In this document: in pieces, positions 1 through 12,912 of the stretch | Position numbering within the stretch: position 1 is the first letter of the stretch | Layout: the number at the start of each line of letters is the position of its first letter | Assembly: GCA_015680685.1 (NCBI GenBank) | Contig: MNCI01030671.1 | Coordinates: 1-64,000 of the forward strand | Length of the DNA stretch: 64,000 nt | Direction of reading: 5' to 3' | DNA from: Gnetum montanum | Taxonomy: Eukaryota; Streptophyta; Gnetopsida; Gnetales; Gnetaceae | Made by a program: the position numbers and the translations under genes | The notes under the pieces: model-generated | Told to the model about the DNA's origin: nothing | The model's database searches: none | What the model saw: only the letters and a program-made list of their open reading frames with translations

Positions 1-728
1 TGTTGAACTATTTTTTTCATCTGAAGTGACCTTGACAACCTTTGGTTTGGCACTTGGGTGAACTAGCTCTTATAAGATGTGCTATGCTAGCTATGCTAGA
101 GAGTGTAGCAAGCATGGCAACTGAGGAGATAGAAAATTTACCGAACTATTTTTTCCATCCCAAGTGACCCTGACAACCTTTGGCTTGGCACTTGGGTGAA
201 TTGGCTCCTAGAAGATGTGCTACACTAGCTACATTAGGGAGCGTAGCAAGTGTGGCAACCCAAGAGATAGAAAATTTTCTGAACTATTTTTTCCATCCCA
301 AGCGACCTTGACAACCTCTAGTTTGGCACTTGGGTGAATTGGCTCCTAGAAGATGTGCTACGTTGGCTACGTTGGGGAGTGTAGCAAGCGTGGCAACCTA
401 GGAGATAGAAAATTTATTGAACTATTTTATTCATCCCAAGCAACGTCGACAACTTCTAGCTTGGCACTTGGGCAAATTGGTCATGAAAGTGTATGCTATG
501 CTGGCTATGCTAGGAAGTGTAGCAGGTAGAGTGAGAGCATAGTAGGACACTTAGAAAAATTTTCATGCAACTATTGACACTTAGAAAATTTTGCAAAATA
601 GGTCTTGCTACATGCTACACTAGCTACACTGGAAAGCATAGCACCAACACTTAGAAAAATTTGCCAAGTCTTGAAACTTAGCCAAGTTTTCCATTAAAGT
701 GTTGTAGCTCAAAATTGGTGGTGTTTCA
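1..728 (-). mobile_element. 3' LTR of element D (partial, cut by window start)
   Basis: On the minus strand this begins TGAAACACCACC at 728, the same start as the other LTRs here, and lies directly after a polypurine tract. Only the U3-side 728 bases are inside the window. It carries GCTATGCTAGC-type short palindromes and a tandem array of about 138 bp. The family is close to element C (shared AATTTTTCTAAGTGTT) but not identical. The target site duplication lies outside the window. Confidence 0.8.
5..480. repeat. 138-bp tandem repeat inside LTR of element D
   Basis: GAACTATT recurs at 5, 143, 281 and 419, giving a constant 138-base period over about 3.5 copies. Each unit has a GCACTTGGGTGAATTGG segment and a GCTAC/GTAGC segment. 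Copies differ mainly by transitions. Confidence 0.85.
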
Positions 729-794
729 TTTGCTCCTCCTTGTTGATGTCTGGAGGAGTGGCCCGAGAGACATCGACAAAGAAAATGAAACACC
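720..794 (-). other. Polypurine tract and LTR-start inverted repeat, element D
   Basis: On the minus strand a purine-rich tract (AAGGAGGAGCAAA) abuts the LTR start TGAAACACC. About 16 bases upstream of this arm lies an inverted copy (plus-strand 768-794 against 720-751), so PPT and LTR terminus can pair with GGTGTTTCATTTTCTTTGTC in a long imperfect hairpin. The same layout occurs in elements A and C. Confidence 0.7.
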
Positions 795-2575
795 ACGGTG
801 AACACAACACCAACACCACTCATCAGTACCCAATTAGATAACACTTCACTATGCTTAAGAGTGCTAAAGGAATAAAGTATGGCAAGGACTAGGTTAAGGA
901 GATGGACCAAGGAATAACAAGTGGGAAAACTGCTCATTATGCATGCGGCTATAGGATGCAGCACCATGATGGCTTGTTGCCAACATATTGCAATGGCCTA
1001 CCCTTGAAACTTGACCTCTCATGAGAGTGCTTGTGAGATGGTCAATCCAGGGTTAGACTAGTTGTGAAATGGCAACTTTGCTATTTTTACTTGGGGTACT
1101 TATTTTATCCCATTTTTCTTTTTCTTTTGTCTCCTTTTTTTTCTGAGAACTAGAAGATGTTTGTTACTAGGCAGACCACACACCGCTCAACAAGATTTAC
1201 TTCGAGGAAACTGTGTTGCATTTTTAGGATAGGTGTTTACTACCTGGGATGAGTTGCGTTACATCCGCTTGGGCTTTGACTAGCCCAGAAAGTTTCCCCA
1301 TGGGATGAGTTACATTACGTCTATCCTAGGTTCCACAGTTGACTAAAAGAAGGGTGTCATGGACATCGAAGAATCTTGCAAGGAATGTGGAGGAAATTTA
1401 AGGTAAATAGGGAAACGTGAATAGCTTATAGCAGGATAATAGGAATATGCACTCTTGAGTAGCTTGGTGAGTCAAAGTGGACACATTAGAGTAGTGCGAT
1501 GGCCTACCACTATGGTGAAATGCATCTTTGAACAACCTTCATTGAGGCTTCATCCTACAAATGCAACATAAAGAAAAAAATAAAAATAAGCACACCATAT
1601 GAGATGAGAGTGAACTCCTATTTGCAAGGGCACTACAAGGGCCACAAGTGCTATGTTAGTTGCAGGTGCATGCAATGTCCAAAGTAGGAAGGCCGGTGCA
1701 GGTATTAGTGGTGGTAGGTTGCAAAAGCTCTAGCAACCACACCAAAAGTGAGCACCCAAGTGGCTTGAGACATCGATAATGTAGGTGCCTGAGAGTCCTC
1801 ACCAAGGACAAAAGCTAGGAAATCTAGCAACATGGTAGAAAGAAATGATGCTAGATGCTCATCTAAGCCTAGGCAATGGTGAGGGTTAGAGGATTTCAGT
1901 GTTGTGTTCAGGGCATAGTACTACTAGTTCTCTAGAAAGTGATGCTGACGATGAGAGCTCCAACCAAAATGATTGATGATGATGGTGGTAGCTTTGGAAG
2001 GTTAGTAAGATGCCTAAAGGCATCTCTGGAGGATCAGCAAGATGCCAAGGGCAGTGACACTACAAATGTTCCAAATGATTTTTTCTTAACAACATAAATT
2101 TCATTTGGGAACTGCAACATCCCACCCCACCCCATTTGAGAGGTGTGGGTAGGTGATAGAGGATTAGAAGTATTCATGCTCACTTGTTTATAGATCTATG
2201 TGTGTTAAACTATGGATGCTAAACTACAAACCTAGTTTTAGGTATTAGTAGATTGCATGTTATGCTAGTGTAAGGTCCTAACAGATCATGGATCCAATTT
2301 AAGGTCTTGGAAGACCATGATGTGCTAGTTTAAGATCCTAGCAGACTGCTATGCTAGTTTCACATCATAGCGAATGGTGGATTACCAGTTTAAGGTCATA
2401 GAAGATCATGCTGTGGGTGCTAGTTTAACATCATAGCTAAAGGAAATTTTATACTAGTTTAATGTTGTAGCGGATGCTTTATGCCAATTTAATCTTGTAG
2501 CATATGTTTTGTGCTAGTTTAACATCATAGTAGATGTTCACTTACCTTGCTCTGTTATTGGCATAGCACTGTGTA
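729..2575 (-). other. 3' untranslated region of element D
   Basis: This lies between the pol stop and the 3' LTR and has no intact gene. Blocks match the 3' UTRs of A (12726-14507) and C (36720-38603): a duplicated GAGTTGCGTTACATCC segment at 1240-1340 (in the other copies part of a possible lysine-rich ORF) and a GAGGCTTCATCCT segment near 1545. The hairpin-unit array at 2230-2545 lies next to pol. Confidence 0.65.
2230..2545 (-). repeat. Array of TAGTTTAA hairpin units, 3' UTR of element D
   Basis: About eight units of 35-50 bases read TAGTTTAA, then a short arm, a 6-base loop and a complementary arm (for example GGTC TTGGAA GACC) on the plus strand, which is antisense to the element. Several arms carry one mismatch. 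Confidence 0.75.
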
Positions 2576-5500
2576 CTAGGTATAGTATGACATCAGGTAC
2601 AAGTGGTTGATTGAATTGGCAAACTCATTGCCCTCTAGATTAGCAAGCTTGAATGCTCCATTGTCATAGGTCTTTATGACCAAGAAAGGACCTTCCCAAT
2701 TAGCTGAGAATTTTTCCATGGGTTTGAAAATGACCTTGAGGACTAAGTCCCCTTTCTTGATCAAGCGTTGATGTTGATTGTATTAATTTTTTTGCTATTT
2801 CTTTCCTTGGTACCACTCTATGCGATCAAGTGTTTGCACACGCTCCTTCTCTATAGAGTTGAGGTTAATGGTTTTCAACTCGTTGTTTTGAACCTCATCA
2901 ATGAAGCTCAAGAGGATCATGTGGAGTGATGGGACCTGCAATTCAAGAGGCAACATTGCTTTAGATCCATACACAAGGCTATATGGCATCTTACTAGTTG
3001 CTATTCTGCATGTCATGCAGTAGGCCCATAATGCGTAGACTAGCTATTCATGTCATCATCATTTGTTGTTACTAAACATTCTCTTCAGAAGGTTGATGAT
3101 AACTTTATTTGTAGCCTCCACTTGATCATTTACCTATGGGTAGTATGATGATGAAAAGGAATTTTTAATGCTAAGGTGTTCACAGAAGGTTTTATTTTCT
3201 GCACTACTAAATTGTGGCCCATTGTTTGTGACTATGGTCATGGGTAGACCAAATCGGGTCACTATGTTATCTAGAATAAATTTGCAGACTTTTTGTGACA
3301 TCGTCTTCCTAAGGGGAATGGCTTCAACCCACTAAGAAAAGTATTCGATTGTAGTTATGATGAAGCTATGTCCTACATAAGACTTAGGCGTTATAGATCC
3401 TATGATATCCAACCCCCAACATTGGAATGGCCATGTGATATGCATAGTCTGTAGTTCAGTTGGTGGCATGTGCATTAAGTTATCATGTCATTGACACATG
3501 TCACACATCTTGACCTTGGAAACATAATCGTGCTCCATGCAAGGTCAATAGTAGCCTAAGCATCTGATTTTTGTTGCCATTGCCCTAGGTGCTATGTGGC
3601 CTCTGCATGGTCCCTCATGGACTTGATTGATAATCGTTTGTGCTTCACTACTGCTAATGTAGGTTAACAGTATTCCATCATAGGATCTATGACATAAGGT
3701 GATATCACCTATAAGGACATACTACCGTGATCATTTTTACATTGCATCTTTTTAGGTAGAGGTTAGATTTTGCAAAGGCTCACCCTATTGAAGGTATGTC
3801 TTAATATCATCATACCACTTCTAAGCATGAGCTATGATTTTCATGGTTATGGATGTAATGCCTATTTTTTGAGTAATAGGTTCAATGTAATCCATTATTG
3901 AAGTAGGTAATGCAGAAAACATGTTAGGCACTATGCTTAAGGCTAAGGTGGCTAATGCATTAGCAATGGCGTTCTTTTTATGGGGAAGGTGTTTCACCAA
4001 GTCATAGTAAGGTTGTAAATGTTGTGCTTTGCAAACCTCTATAATTTGGTTGACAACAAGCTACAAATCGCCTCGAATTGCTATGTTTTAGATTTCTAAA
4101 TCTTAGGTTGCTAAGACACCTCTAAGGAGACCTTCATACTCTACTATGTTATTGGTGCAAGGAAATGCAAAGTGATATGCAAAGGGTTAGATCTCCCTAG
4201 AGGGGAATGTGATGATAGTAGTGCACTACCACCTTGTGAGGTTGAAGCACCATCAAAGTGTAAAACTGCCTCAAAATTTGTAGGCACTTGGCTTATGCTA
4301 TTTTTGTTTGATCATCTATGGGTGAAGTCGTGGATTGTGCGGCTATTGCTTGACCCTTTGTGGATGCTTGTGCTATCTAGTGCAAGTCAAACTCTGTAGT
4401 TATTGCCTTACATCGTGCAATTTGACTACTTTCATATATGTTTGTAGTAATTTCCCAGAGTACATTGCTTTTGTAGATAATGGTAACTTGACTGCGGAAA
4501 AGATAATGCCTCCATTTCTTGAGTGCAAAGACTAAGGTGAGATAGTTCTTCTCTACATCATTATATTTTTCTTTGTAAGCCACCAGCACATGGCTTAAGT
4601 AGTAAACAGGGACCTCCAAGCCATCATCTCGCTTTTGGCAAAGTGGAGAAGCAATGGACATGTCCAAGGTTGCAAGGTAAATGTAGAATGGCTTATCTCC
4701 TTGTGGAGGGTAGATTGTTGGAAGTTCAGCTAACTCTTTTTTGAGGTTGTCAAATGCCTCTTGGCATTGAGATATCCACTCAAAGTGGACTCCCTTCTTA
4801 AGCAAATGTTGCATCGGTTGCAACTTATCAGTCAATCTTGCGATAAACCTACATATGAATTGTAATCTGCCTTGTAACCCATGTAGCTCCTTAAGGTTTT
4901 CTAGTGGCGCTAAGTTGTTGATAGCCTTAACCTTATCAGGGTCTACACGTATATCTACCTCTAATACTACAAAGCCTAGCATGTGACCTGTCTTGATGTC
5001 GAAGACACACTTCTTAGGGTTTAGCCTAAGGTCATGTCTAAGGCAATGTTTGGGGACACGATCTAAGTCATTTGCATGGTTGTGCACCACCTTGGACTTA
5101 ACTACTATATCATTAACGTAGTGATTGAGCAAGTCTAGTAGATAATCACAAAAGATATATGCCAATACGTGTTGGTAGGTTGCTCCTATGTTCTTTAGTC
5201 TGAAAGGCATAATTGTATAGCAAAATGTATCCCAAGGGGTCATGAAGGTTGTGCTGAGCCAATGCTCTAGGTTGAGCTGAATTTGGTTGTACCCTGAGAA
5301 ACCATCCATGAAGGATAACAAGGCATGACCAACCATAGTATTAATGAGTTGGTCAATACTAGGCAATGGGAAGTCATCTTTAATGGTTGCCTTATTTTAG
5401 TCCCAGAAGTCTATGCAAATGTGTATACTTCCATTTTTCTTAGGAACAACTATGATGTTTGAAACCTAGTTAGTGTAGTTAATTGCCTCGATGAAACCAG

Positions 5501-5774
5501 CTTTGTAAAGTTTAGTGAATTCATCATGAACTACCAATGCCACCTTAGGTTTAACCTTGTGAGCTTTCTATTTCACTGGCTTTATACAAGAATCAAGAAT
5601 AATGTTGTGTTGTATTATGTGAGGATCCAAGTCCAGCATGTCCTTGTAAGATCATGCAAACACCCTAATGTTATTGTTGAGGACTTTTGAGATGCTTTTT
5701 TTTTATTTGAGGCTCTAACAAGGAACCAAGTTTCAATGTCTTCACCTTGCCTTTAATGTTACTATATGGATTTC
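2576..5774 (-). pseudogene. pol: Element D pol, RT to integrase part
   Basis: The plus-numbered right end continues at 40517 beyond inserted element C. From right to left it holds reverse transcriptase, RNase H, a degraded second RNase H-like domain and integrase. A 329-codon open stretch (4377-5366) spans RT and RNase H. The catalytic motif YVDD reads YVND. Integrase keeps CDMC of its zinc finger but the second catalytic Asp region reads NNGPQF where relatives have DNGP, and TAG stops recur. The end is WEGPF, then INHLYLMSYYT and a stop, with no chromodomain. It is a non-functional copy. Confidence 0.85.
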
Positions 5775-5779
5775 AACAA
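5775..5779. repeat. Left target site duplication of element C
   Basis: AACAA precedes the 5' LTR of C; AATAA follows its 3' LTR at 40512-40516. They differ by one C/T change. Both interrupt D pol at matching points, since the codons on either side rejoin to the expected protein order. Confidence 0.75.
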
Positions 5780-7662
5780 TGAAACACCAGTAATTTCAGG
5801 CTCCTATAGTTCAATGGCATATTTTTCTAAGTGTTAAAACTTGGGCAAAATTTTTCTAAGTCTTGTGTCACGTTATGCAGTGTAGATAGCCTAGCACACT
5901 TGAAGTCCTAATTTTTGAAAAAAATTTCTAAATCTGCTTGTTATGCTCCACAGCACAGCTAGCATGGCATACAGTTCCATGCCCAATCTACACAAATGTT
6001 AAGCCAAAAGCAATCAAAGGTCACTTGGGATGGACCCAATAGTTTAGCAAATTTTCTATCTCCTGGACTATCAAGCTCGTTATGCTCTCCAACTTGCCCA
6101 ACTTGGCACACATCCTAGTTGCCCATTCACCTAAGTACCAGGCTAGAGTTTGTCAAAAAGTGTTTAGAATGGAATGAAGAGTTTGGAAAATTTTCCATCT
6201 CTTGGGCTGTCATGCTTTGCTACATTGCATAGCATAGCAAGCTTGACGTAGGTTTTAGGGTTAAATTTTGTTGAAGTGTTGGACAAGATTCTGTCAAGCT
6301 AGCTTGACATGGAAGATGCATTTGGTCAATTTTTGACTTTCGAGGCTATTAGTCCTACTACACCCCAGAGTGTGGTTAGTGTTCCATGAAGAAACATTGT
6401 AAATTTTATCAAAATTTGTCAAAGTACTTGTGCTACGCTCTACTATAATGCATAGCATAGACAGCATGACGAGTGTAGCAAGTGAAAATTTGCAAAACTT
6501 TTACTAAGTGTTCATGCTATGCTCTACTATGCTATGCAGTGAAAAATGCCTTTGAAAACCTTTAGAAGCTTCTAGAACTTAGCATCAACCTTTGTCTCAA
6601 CTTCGATGTCCCTCTGGTGGCCAAGATCATTAGGTTGCCTTACTTTTGCATCCCCATTGATCCCCAAAATTGTCCCTATGCTTGTCCCTACTCGAAAGAG
6701 GGGGAAGATGTAGTCCTGGAGCATAGACTTTGAGTTACATTGTTTTGACATTGTTTGTAGGTACATGGTGGTCTCTCAGACTCTAGCATGTGTAGTGCAT
6801 GTGGTGTGATCACAATTTAGTAGTCTCTAGGTTGCCGTTCTTGTCCTGCAGAGCATAATACTTTGTTACACTTTGAGCGTAACATGTTAGCATGACTTGT
6901 GCATGTCCATGCCACATGGCACCTAGGCCACGTGGTGTCCAGTCTGCATCTCACATCAACCCTAGCCCTATAAATACCCCAACATTCAGTGTTTTAGGGG
7001 TTGGAAAATCATTTGAGCATTGAGCATTCGAGCATTCCTAACATCTTCACTACTCCTGCACCTGAGCACTTGAGCTTGACACCTTGGCAAGTACTGCGAC
7101 ACAGTTTTCCTTACACCTGCACAATGTGATGATCATCAACCCAATAGGTTTAGCCTTCCATGTAGCTACTAGCACCACATTCATGATGTCCCAAATATTG
7201 TGATCACACCACTACATTTCCACTATGCTTGTTTGACATTGTGTACCCGTTTCACACACTGTTCAATTGAAAGTTACGCTCTCTGATTTTGGGGTGGTGC
7301 ATTTCTCCACCCTCAAGCTCCTATTCCATTTTCTTTCTTAGCATTTGTTTCAGATTTTTAGCATTATTCTTGCATTATTTTTTTCTATCGATACACATTT
7401 GCACATTCACATTATGATTTTTTGGGCTAAGACTCTACGTTACATTCTTACTTGTTGTCTTGGCTTTCATGCGTAATGCTCACTAAAAATCCTTTTTACA
7501 AATGGGTATTATTACATCACGCAAGTCCCTATCTGATCGAATAGACTGTTTAGGGCACCTCATTTTCATCTTTCCCAGCACAATCCTCACATTGATTTGG
7601 GGTTAAGCTGTATTCTCATGAACCTCTTGATGTTCTAGCAACCAATGTTTTCGAATGTCATA
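5780..7662 (+). mobile_element. 5' LTR of element C
   Basis: It starts TGAAACACCAG and ends GTCATA, where the sister LTR ends GTTACA. It aligns along its length with 38604-40511. A TATA box, TATAAATA, lies at 6970-6977 after a GCCACATGGCACC stretch. Short GCTATGC/GCATAGC palindromes recur through U3. Confidence 0.88.
6970..6977 (+). promoter_or_regulatory. TATA box of the C 5' LTR promoter
   Basis: TATAAATA follows CCCTAGCCC; the sister LTR has the same box at 39817-39824. Its position two thirds into the LTR fits a U3/R boundary shortly downstream. Confidence 0.65.
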
Positions 7663-7667
7663 GTTTT

Positions 7668-7686
7668 TGGAGCTAGAAGGAAGACC
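7668..7686 (+). other. Primer binding site of element C
   Basis: TGGAGCTAGAAGGAAGACC starts five bases after the LTR. The matching site in A is TGGCGCTAGAAGGAGGGCC and in B TGGTGCTAGAAAGAGGGCC. TGG pairs with the tRNA CCA end. I cannot assign the tRNA; it is not the common initiator-Met site. Confidence 0.6.
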
Positions 7687-8130
7687 TCCCATTCCTTATG
7701 TGTGCAAAGGGTATTCCCACATGCTTTCTGCACCCCTTTCACTAGCAAAAATCTCGCATAGATGTAACATGCCTATGGAACTACCACGGTAGTAGCTAGA
7801 TCATAGGCTAGTGTAGGAGTTGTCTACATTCCGATTAGTGTAGATTGGTCCTAGTTGACAATTCTCTTGGAACCTCGTAGGATGGAAAGCCTAAACTATC
7901 CATTGCGTTAAGCTCTGAGTGTTTTGTAGAGTATGAAAACTCAGTGAGTATAACAGTCCCTCAAAGCATGAAAAGCGTAATGCTAGAGATAACCATTTTT
8001 TCAGCATTTCCATACTGAGCCATTTTTGGCCTATTTTTTTATAGTTTTCATACTTAGCCATTTTACTTTAAAGTTTTTCACATTTAAACATCTTTGCAAG
8101 TGTCTTCTTTTCTCGCACATTTCCTACGCA
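7687..8130 (+). other. 5' leader of element C
   Basis: This is the untranslated leader before gag. It contains copies of an AGCCATTTT..CATACTTAG motif (7990-8080), matching in opposite orientation the leader array of D2 at 62120-62400. No ORF is supported here. Confidence 0.5.
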
Positions 8131-11021
8131 ATGAAAATGAACCCCATTAATACCTCAGTTGTTACCTTAAGCTTGGGGGTAGCTTACCCCATTCAACATG
8201 TTGGAGATGTTGAGCAACCACCCAGTCTTCTGCAACCACAATGGTAGTTTCTTAGACTGCAACATCAATTGCCTGAACACAGGGCACTTGATGATGAATG
8301 GTACAACTTCATATGTGCTAAGCTTTAGGCGATCCTATCATTGGATTGCTAGGAAATGGAAGCAAAGCATAGATTTGAGATTATCCATCGAAACAGAAGG
8401 GAATTCCTTCCCAACTTGGACATGGTGATATTGCTCACCAAAAACTTCAAATGGATTTTGGACCAACTTGTTAGGGTGAGTGGGCTAAGAGAGTAGGACA
8501 CAACATCAAATTACGATGAACCCCTACATGATGGGCAAGAGGAGTTTGAATCCTACTTTGATGGTAACATCTTGTTCTAGATCTCCGTCCTACAGTTGGC
8601 CTCTATTTTCTTGTTGCACTAGTCACAGTCCTCTACCTTCTTTGAGGTAGTTGTGATGCTTCCACAACGAAAATTTTTGTTGATGGTAGCTAGCCACTAG
8701 GTCCTACTTGCACAATAGAACATAGGACCTTCTGCCTCCTTTCCTTTTGTCATTTCTTCACAGTTTGTTCAACCTTCACAACCAGCATTTATGATGCCAA
8801 TGCTACCATATGTGCATACCATGCCCATATCACAGCCTTGGACAAGTCACATTCTTGTCATTCCTACCATCTTAGTCCCACTACCAACAATAGCCCCAAC
8901 CTCAATTGCATGGTGGGCCCCAACATCTGTACCCACTATACAGCTGTCACACATGTCGCAATACACGTAGCAATAAATGTACCAAGTGTCACATGTGGTG
9001 GCACAACCCACTACAGGGCTATGGGCCACTTTGATGGTATAGCCGATGCAACCCTCTACAACATCATCAAGTTTGGACCAAACATTCCAACTTATCCAAA
9101 CTCTCACAAAGGAGATTACGTGGGTTAAAGTGGCCAACTCAGAAATGGTCCATGTAATGGACTTCTATTAGGATGATCCCATTAGCCCTATAGTCCCTCT
9201 GCTAACATTGCCTCCTAAGGTCCAACTTCTCCAGTTCACAAAGTACAATGGTGAGGGTAACCCCAATGCTTACTTAGTGACTTTCTATTCTGAGTGCTTA
9301 TTATTGTAAGCATGGCCACATGCAATCATCTGCCTTTTGCCATGTCTCTAACTAGAAAGGCCCTTGACTGGTATTGTGCACTTCCTAGAGCTTCCATCTC
9401 AACTCTAGAGGAGTTTCTAAGCCAATTCATAACCTGCTTTAAGTATAACTTGAAGCCAAAGGTCACACTAGAACAGCTAATGAATGTAAAACAAGGAGCA
9501 CTGGAACCAGTGCAAAAGTTCATACAATGTTGGAGCATCTCCCTAAATGAGATTCATGAGCCAATCATCAAAACTCACCTGTTAGCCATTTTTAAGGGCA
9601 TAGTAAATGATTTTATTAAATCAAAGTTGTACTATTTAGCCCTGCATTCCCTTAGCCAAGCTTTTACTTAAACAAAGAGCATACAAGATGTCGTGGAGGC
9701 TAGTAGGAACCTGACTTATGTAGCCTACAAAAATGTGCATGCAAAGAGAGACAAAGAAAAGGGGAAGGCCACAACAACCACTGTGGAAACTGTGGCTAAT
9801 GAAGCCAAGCCCAATAACAACAAGCAAGAAACCAAGGCATCTAAGGCCTTGGCCAACAACAACAAAGCATTAGGTTTTGGCAATGCAGGGACCAACCAAT
9901 CCAGATCATCAATGGCCATGGAGAAAACTCCCCCAAGGCCAAACTTTGAGCATAAGGATCACTCAAAATACATCCCTTTGCCAATCAAGCTATCAGAGGG
10001 TTTGGATCAATTGCTTAGTGTTGGGTGTATTCAGCATAAGCAAATGTTAGAGGATGCACACAAATGCCATGAGAGGTACTACGAGGTCCTCTAAAACCCT
10101 TCTATGGCTAAGCCCAATGAGCCTCCGATACCCAAGAACTTTAAGCTAGATCAGTTTTGCAACTACCATTAGTTGCATGACTATGACATGAATTACTACC
10201 TACCATTGAAGGATAAGATTCAATTCATGATTGATCAAGGCAAGCTGATCCTTGATGAAAGTAATCCTATTTAATTAGAAAACTAGTTCATGAAAGTCTA
10301 TAAGGATCCATTAAACATAAGTGGTGCAGGATATATCATTAATGCTATTAGTGTTAATGATGATGTAGAGTTGGCACATGAATTGTTTGTGATTCGTGTT
10401 CCCTCCAGTGACATTGAGGCCTCAACATCAACTAGGTTACAGGCCCCCTTTGTCATCAAAGCATCACCTCCATGACACCCTTTGTGGTTAGGGGCCTATA
10501 GCACATTGCAGCAACAACAAACCAAATACCTTTTTTCATAAGGGTGCCAAAATGTGTGGATCACCCATTTGCTTGGGGTCTAGTGGTGGGGACTATATCA
10601 TGACCTACCTACCTAAAGAGATGTGATGAGTGTCTAGTCGACAAGATGGCTAGGGAATGCACAAAGCTAGGCCCCCCTAAGCCTACCCCTTGTCAGCCGT
10701 TCCCAGGGCCCCATCGCCTTAGGCCACCAACATATACACACACACTCAACAAGCAAGCATCGAGGCTCGAAGGCCCATTGCCTAATCAAAAACCAAGTCT
10801 CCTCCTTGAGAAATCTGTCTCTTAGGATGTATGGAGGAGATAAAGAACACCAAATAAGCTAATGGTGGTAAAGATTTTCTAGATGCATTGACATAGGTCA
10901 AACAAGCTCTGAAATAGAAGAATACAAATTTGAGCTTATATGACCTAATTATGACCTCCCCTGCTCATTGCAAAGCCTTGGTTCACATGTTGGCATCTAT
11001 TCCTATTAAGGAAGACATATC
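8131..11021 (+). pseudogene. gag: Element C gag-pro, 5' part
   Basis: Gag begins at ATG 8131 (MNPINTSVVTL), matching the gag start of D2 and in position that of A and B. The N-terminal part shows a YNFICAKL stretch also in A and B. The Retrotrans_gag core (DWYCALPRASISTLEEFLSQ, then LEPVQKFIQCWSISLNEIHE) lies at about 9350-9600 and is reached by a frameshift. A Lys/Thr-rich stretch and a degraded zinc-finger-like segment (FCNYH..HDYDMNYY) follow near 10160. It is cut at 11021 by element A and continues at 26541. Several TAG stops replace CAG or TGG. Confidence 0.85.
11017..11021. repeat. Left target site duplication of element A
   Basis: ATATC here is repeated exactly at 26536-26540. Joining across one copy restores the gag-pro reading order of element C. 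Confidence 0.92.
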
Positions 11022-12725
11022 TATAGCGATCGAAAAAGTCGATAGCTGGAAAACACCGAGAGGTCATCGATCATGACAATCTTAACCCTAGATCCATGTG
11101 AGGGTCATGATGGATAAAACAAAAGCAGGGTGCCCTGAATGGTTTTGTCAATCAGAAAGGGACTTAGTCGGTGTTACTATAACCTTTTGCAAATGTATGA
11201 TTTGAAAGCAAGACTTATAGAATAAATTAGTAATCTTTAAACAAAAAAGGTAAAAAACAATGTAAAATGCGATGACAAGCAAGAAAGCAAAGTAAAATGC
11301 AGTTAAGGAAATGCACCGCTTCAAGATTTTGACTTCACACTGTCAAGGTAGATACAATCGGTTGCGCAATGCTAAAAAGCATAGAGATTCCAAAGGTAAC
11401 CAAGACGTTCAAAGTGAGACAGCTGTATGCTTGAACACGGACTCAGGAGCTAACAATGCAAAATACTACAAAGATAGTGGAAAACAGCAAAGAAAAATGC
11501 CAAACGGGAGTTCCAACTATTTACAATGCCAAATAGAATGTTTACAATGCTCAAGATTGTTGGTTTGCTAACTTGCGAAAGTGGTAACTCACCAAATTGT
11601 CAATTTGCAAAATAATTTTGTTTTCGCTTTCTGACCAATCCACCAACCCCTTGAGCATTACTCATCAGGGTATTTATAAGACCAAGAGGACATGAAAGAT
11701 GCAATTTAGATGCCACATTTCCTGAGCCTATGTTGATGTATCTATGCTGCATGGACATGCAGGGCTGATTGACGAGCCTGCCATGCTGTAATTGTGCTAT
11801 CAAAACTTGGAGACATGTGAGAACAATGCAAATAGTTAAAGTGAATTGATATAGCGTAGCTACCCACCAAGCTGTGCTATGCTTTGTAGCGTAGCATTTG
11901 GGTGTAGCATAGCATTTGGGTATAGCGTAGCAACTTGCTATGCTGTGCTACGCTATGCAGCGTAGCATAGCGTAGCCACCAATTTAAGGTAGAGACTTGC
12001 ATTGAGGCCTGTTGCATGCGTTGGAAGCCTTTGAAGTGCTTTGACTAATTTTGCATATTTTCTATGTTGTGTTATGCTATGTAGCATAGCATAGTTTAGC
12101 AGTTAGCCTTAATCGCAAAAATGCTGACAATATGCAACCTTTGCTTTTTGCAATGCGAAACTTGCAAACTTGTTGATCCTGCACTTTGAGATGCCTTTTG
12201 TCACTTCTGTAGAGTTGCTATGCTATGCTACGCTATGTAGCGTAGCATAGCATAGTCGCCAACATAGCCTATTTTTCACTTAATTTACCACTTTCTAATG
12301 GAAGGAGTTATTACTGAAGCACTTCGAGTCGAGCGAAGGAATTGACTATCTGGCTTTTGCTACACTGTGCTATGCTGCATAGCATAGCATAGCGTAGCAC
12401 TTCATTTTGCAACCATATTTTGAAGCCTGCTACACTACATAGCGTAGCAAAATTCTTGACTTAGAAAACTTGCCAAACTATTTTGCGCATTCTAAGCACT
12501 GCCGACAACTTCACGCATCACTTCTGAGTAGATTGTCGACTAGATGAACTACTCAGGTGGGTAGGCTAGAGGATCCGTTGAGCCTATCGACACCGAGAGT
12601 AGAAAACTTGCCGAACTAGATAGTCTAAACACAAGAGCATCCATCTCCTAAAGAACTGCCATAGCGCTGCCTGAATTGCAAGGACCTGGTGAAGCAAGGA
12701 TGCCTTGAAATTTTAGGGTGTTTCA
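11022..12725 (-). mobile_element. 3' LTR of element A
   Basis: On the minus strand it starts TGAAACACCC at 12725 and ends at 11022, with the terminal CA changed to TA. It aligns with 24761-26535. It is shorter because it has fewer GCTAC/GTAGC palindrome blocks. A TATA box (TATAAATA, minus strand) lies at 11671-11678. Confidence 0.92.
11870..12460. repeat. GCTAY/RTAGC palindrome clusters in the A 3' LTR
   Basis: Clusters at about 11870-11985, 12060-12100, 12215-12260 and 12370-12445 consist of five-base GCTAC or GCTAT words running into GTAGC or ATAGC words, making near-perfect palindromes such as GCTATGCTACGCTATG followed by CAGCGTAGCATAGC. Variation is mostly CG against TG or CA. Confidence 0.8.
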
Positions 12726-12791
12726 TTGACCCCTCTTTGTCAATGTGTAGAGGATGGACCCGAGATACATCGACAAAGAATACAAAACACC
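12717..12791 (-). other. Polypurine tract and LTR-start inverted repeat, element A
   Basis: On the minus strand, GACAAAGAGGGGTCAA ends directly at the LTR start. An inverted counterpart lies upstream (plus-strand 12764-12791, ending AAAACACC), separated by about 16 bases. The right arm contains the polypurine tract and the first nine LTR bases. Confidence 0.7.
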
Positions 12792-12912
12792 ACAGAAAAA
12801 AAAATGCCAACATTGCTCTTCGGTGATCACCATGATGTCACTTAGCTGTGCTTTGAGAGTGTTGTGTTGGTTACGTGGTAAGAGGGAAGGGCTAATTAAG
12901 GAGGGAGGAAGT

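Noticed and set aside
620-967. ORF across the D LTR end
   Set aside because: It is open by chance across LTR and polypurine tract. The similarity to frames at 12625 and 38516 comes from the conserved inverted repeat.
2576-2764. Chromodomain after integrase
   Set aside because: The C-terminus ends soon after WEGPF and INHLYL with no chromodomain-like sequence.
9900-10200. CCHC zinc knuckle in gag
   Set aside because: The pattern is FC-YH..GH-T-YC, a degraded or different Cys/His arrangement, so I call it zinc-finger-like only.
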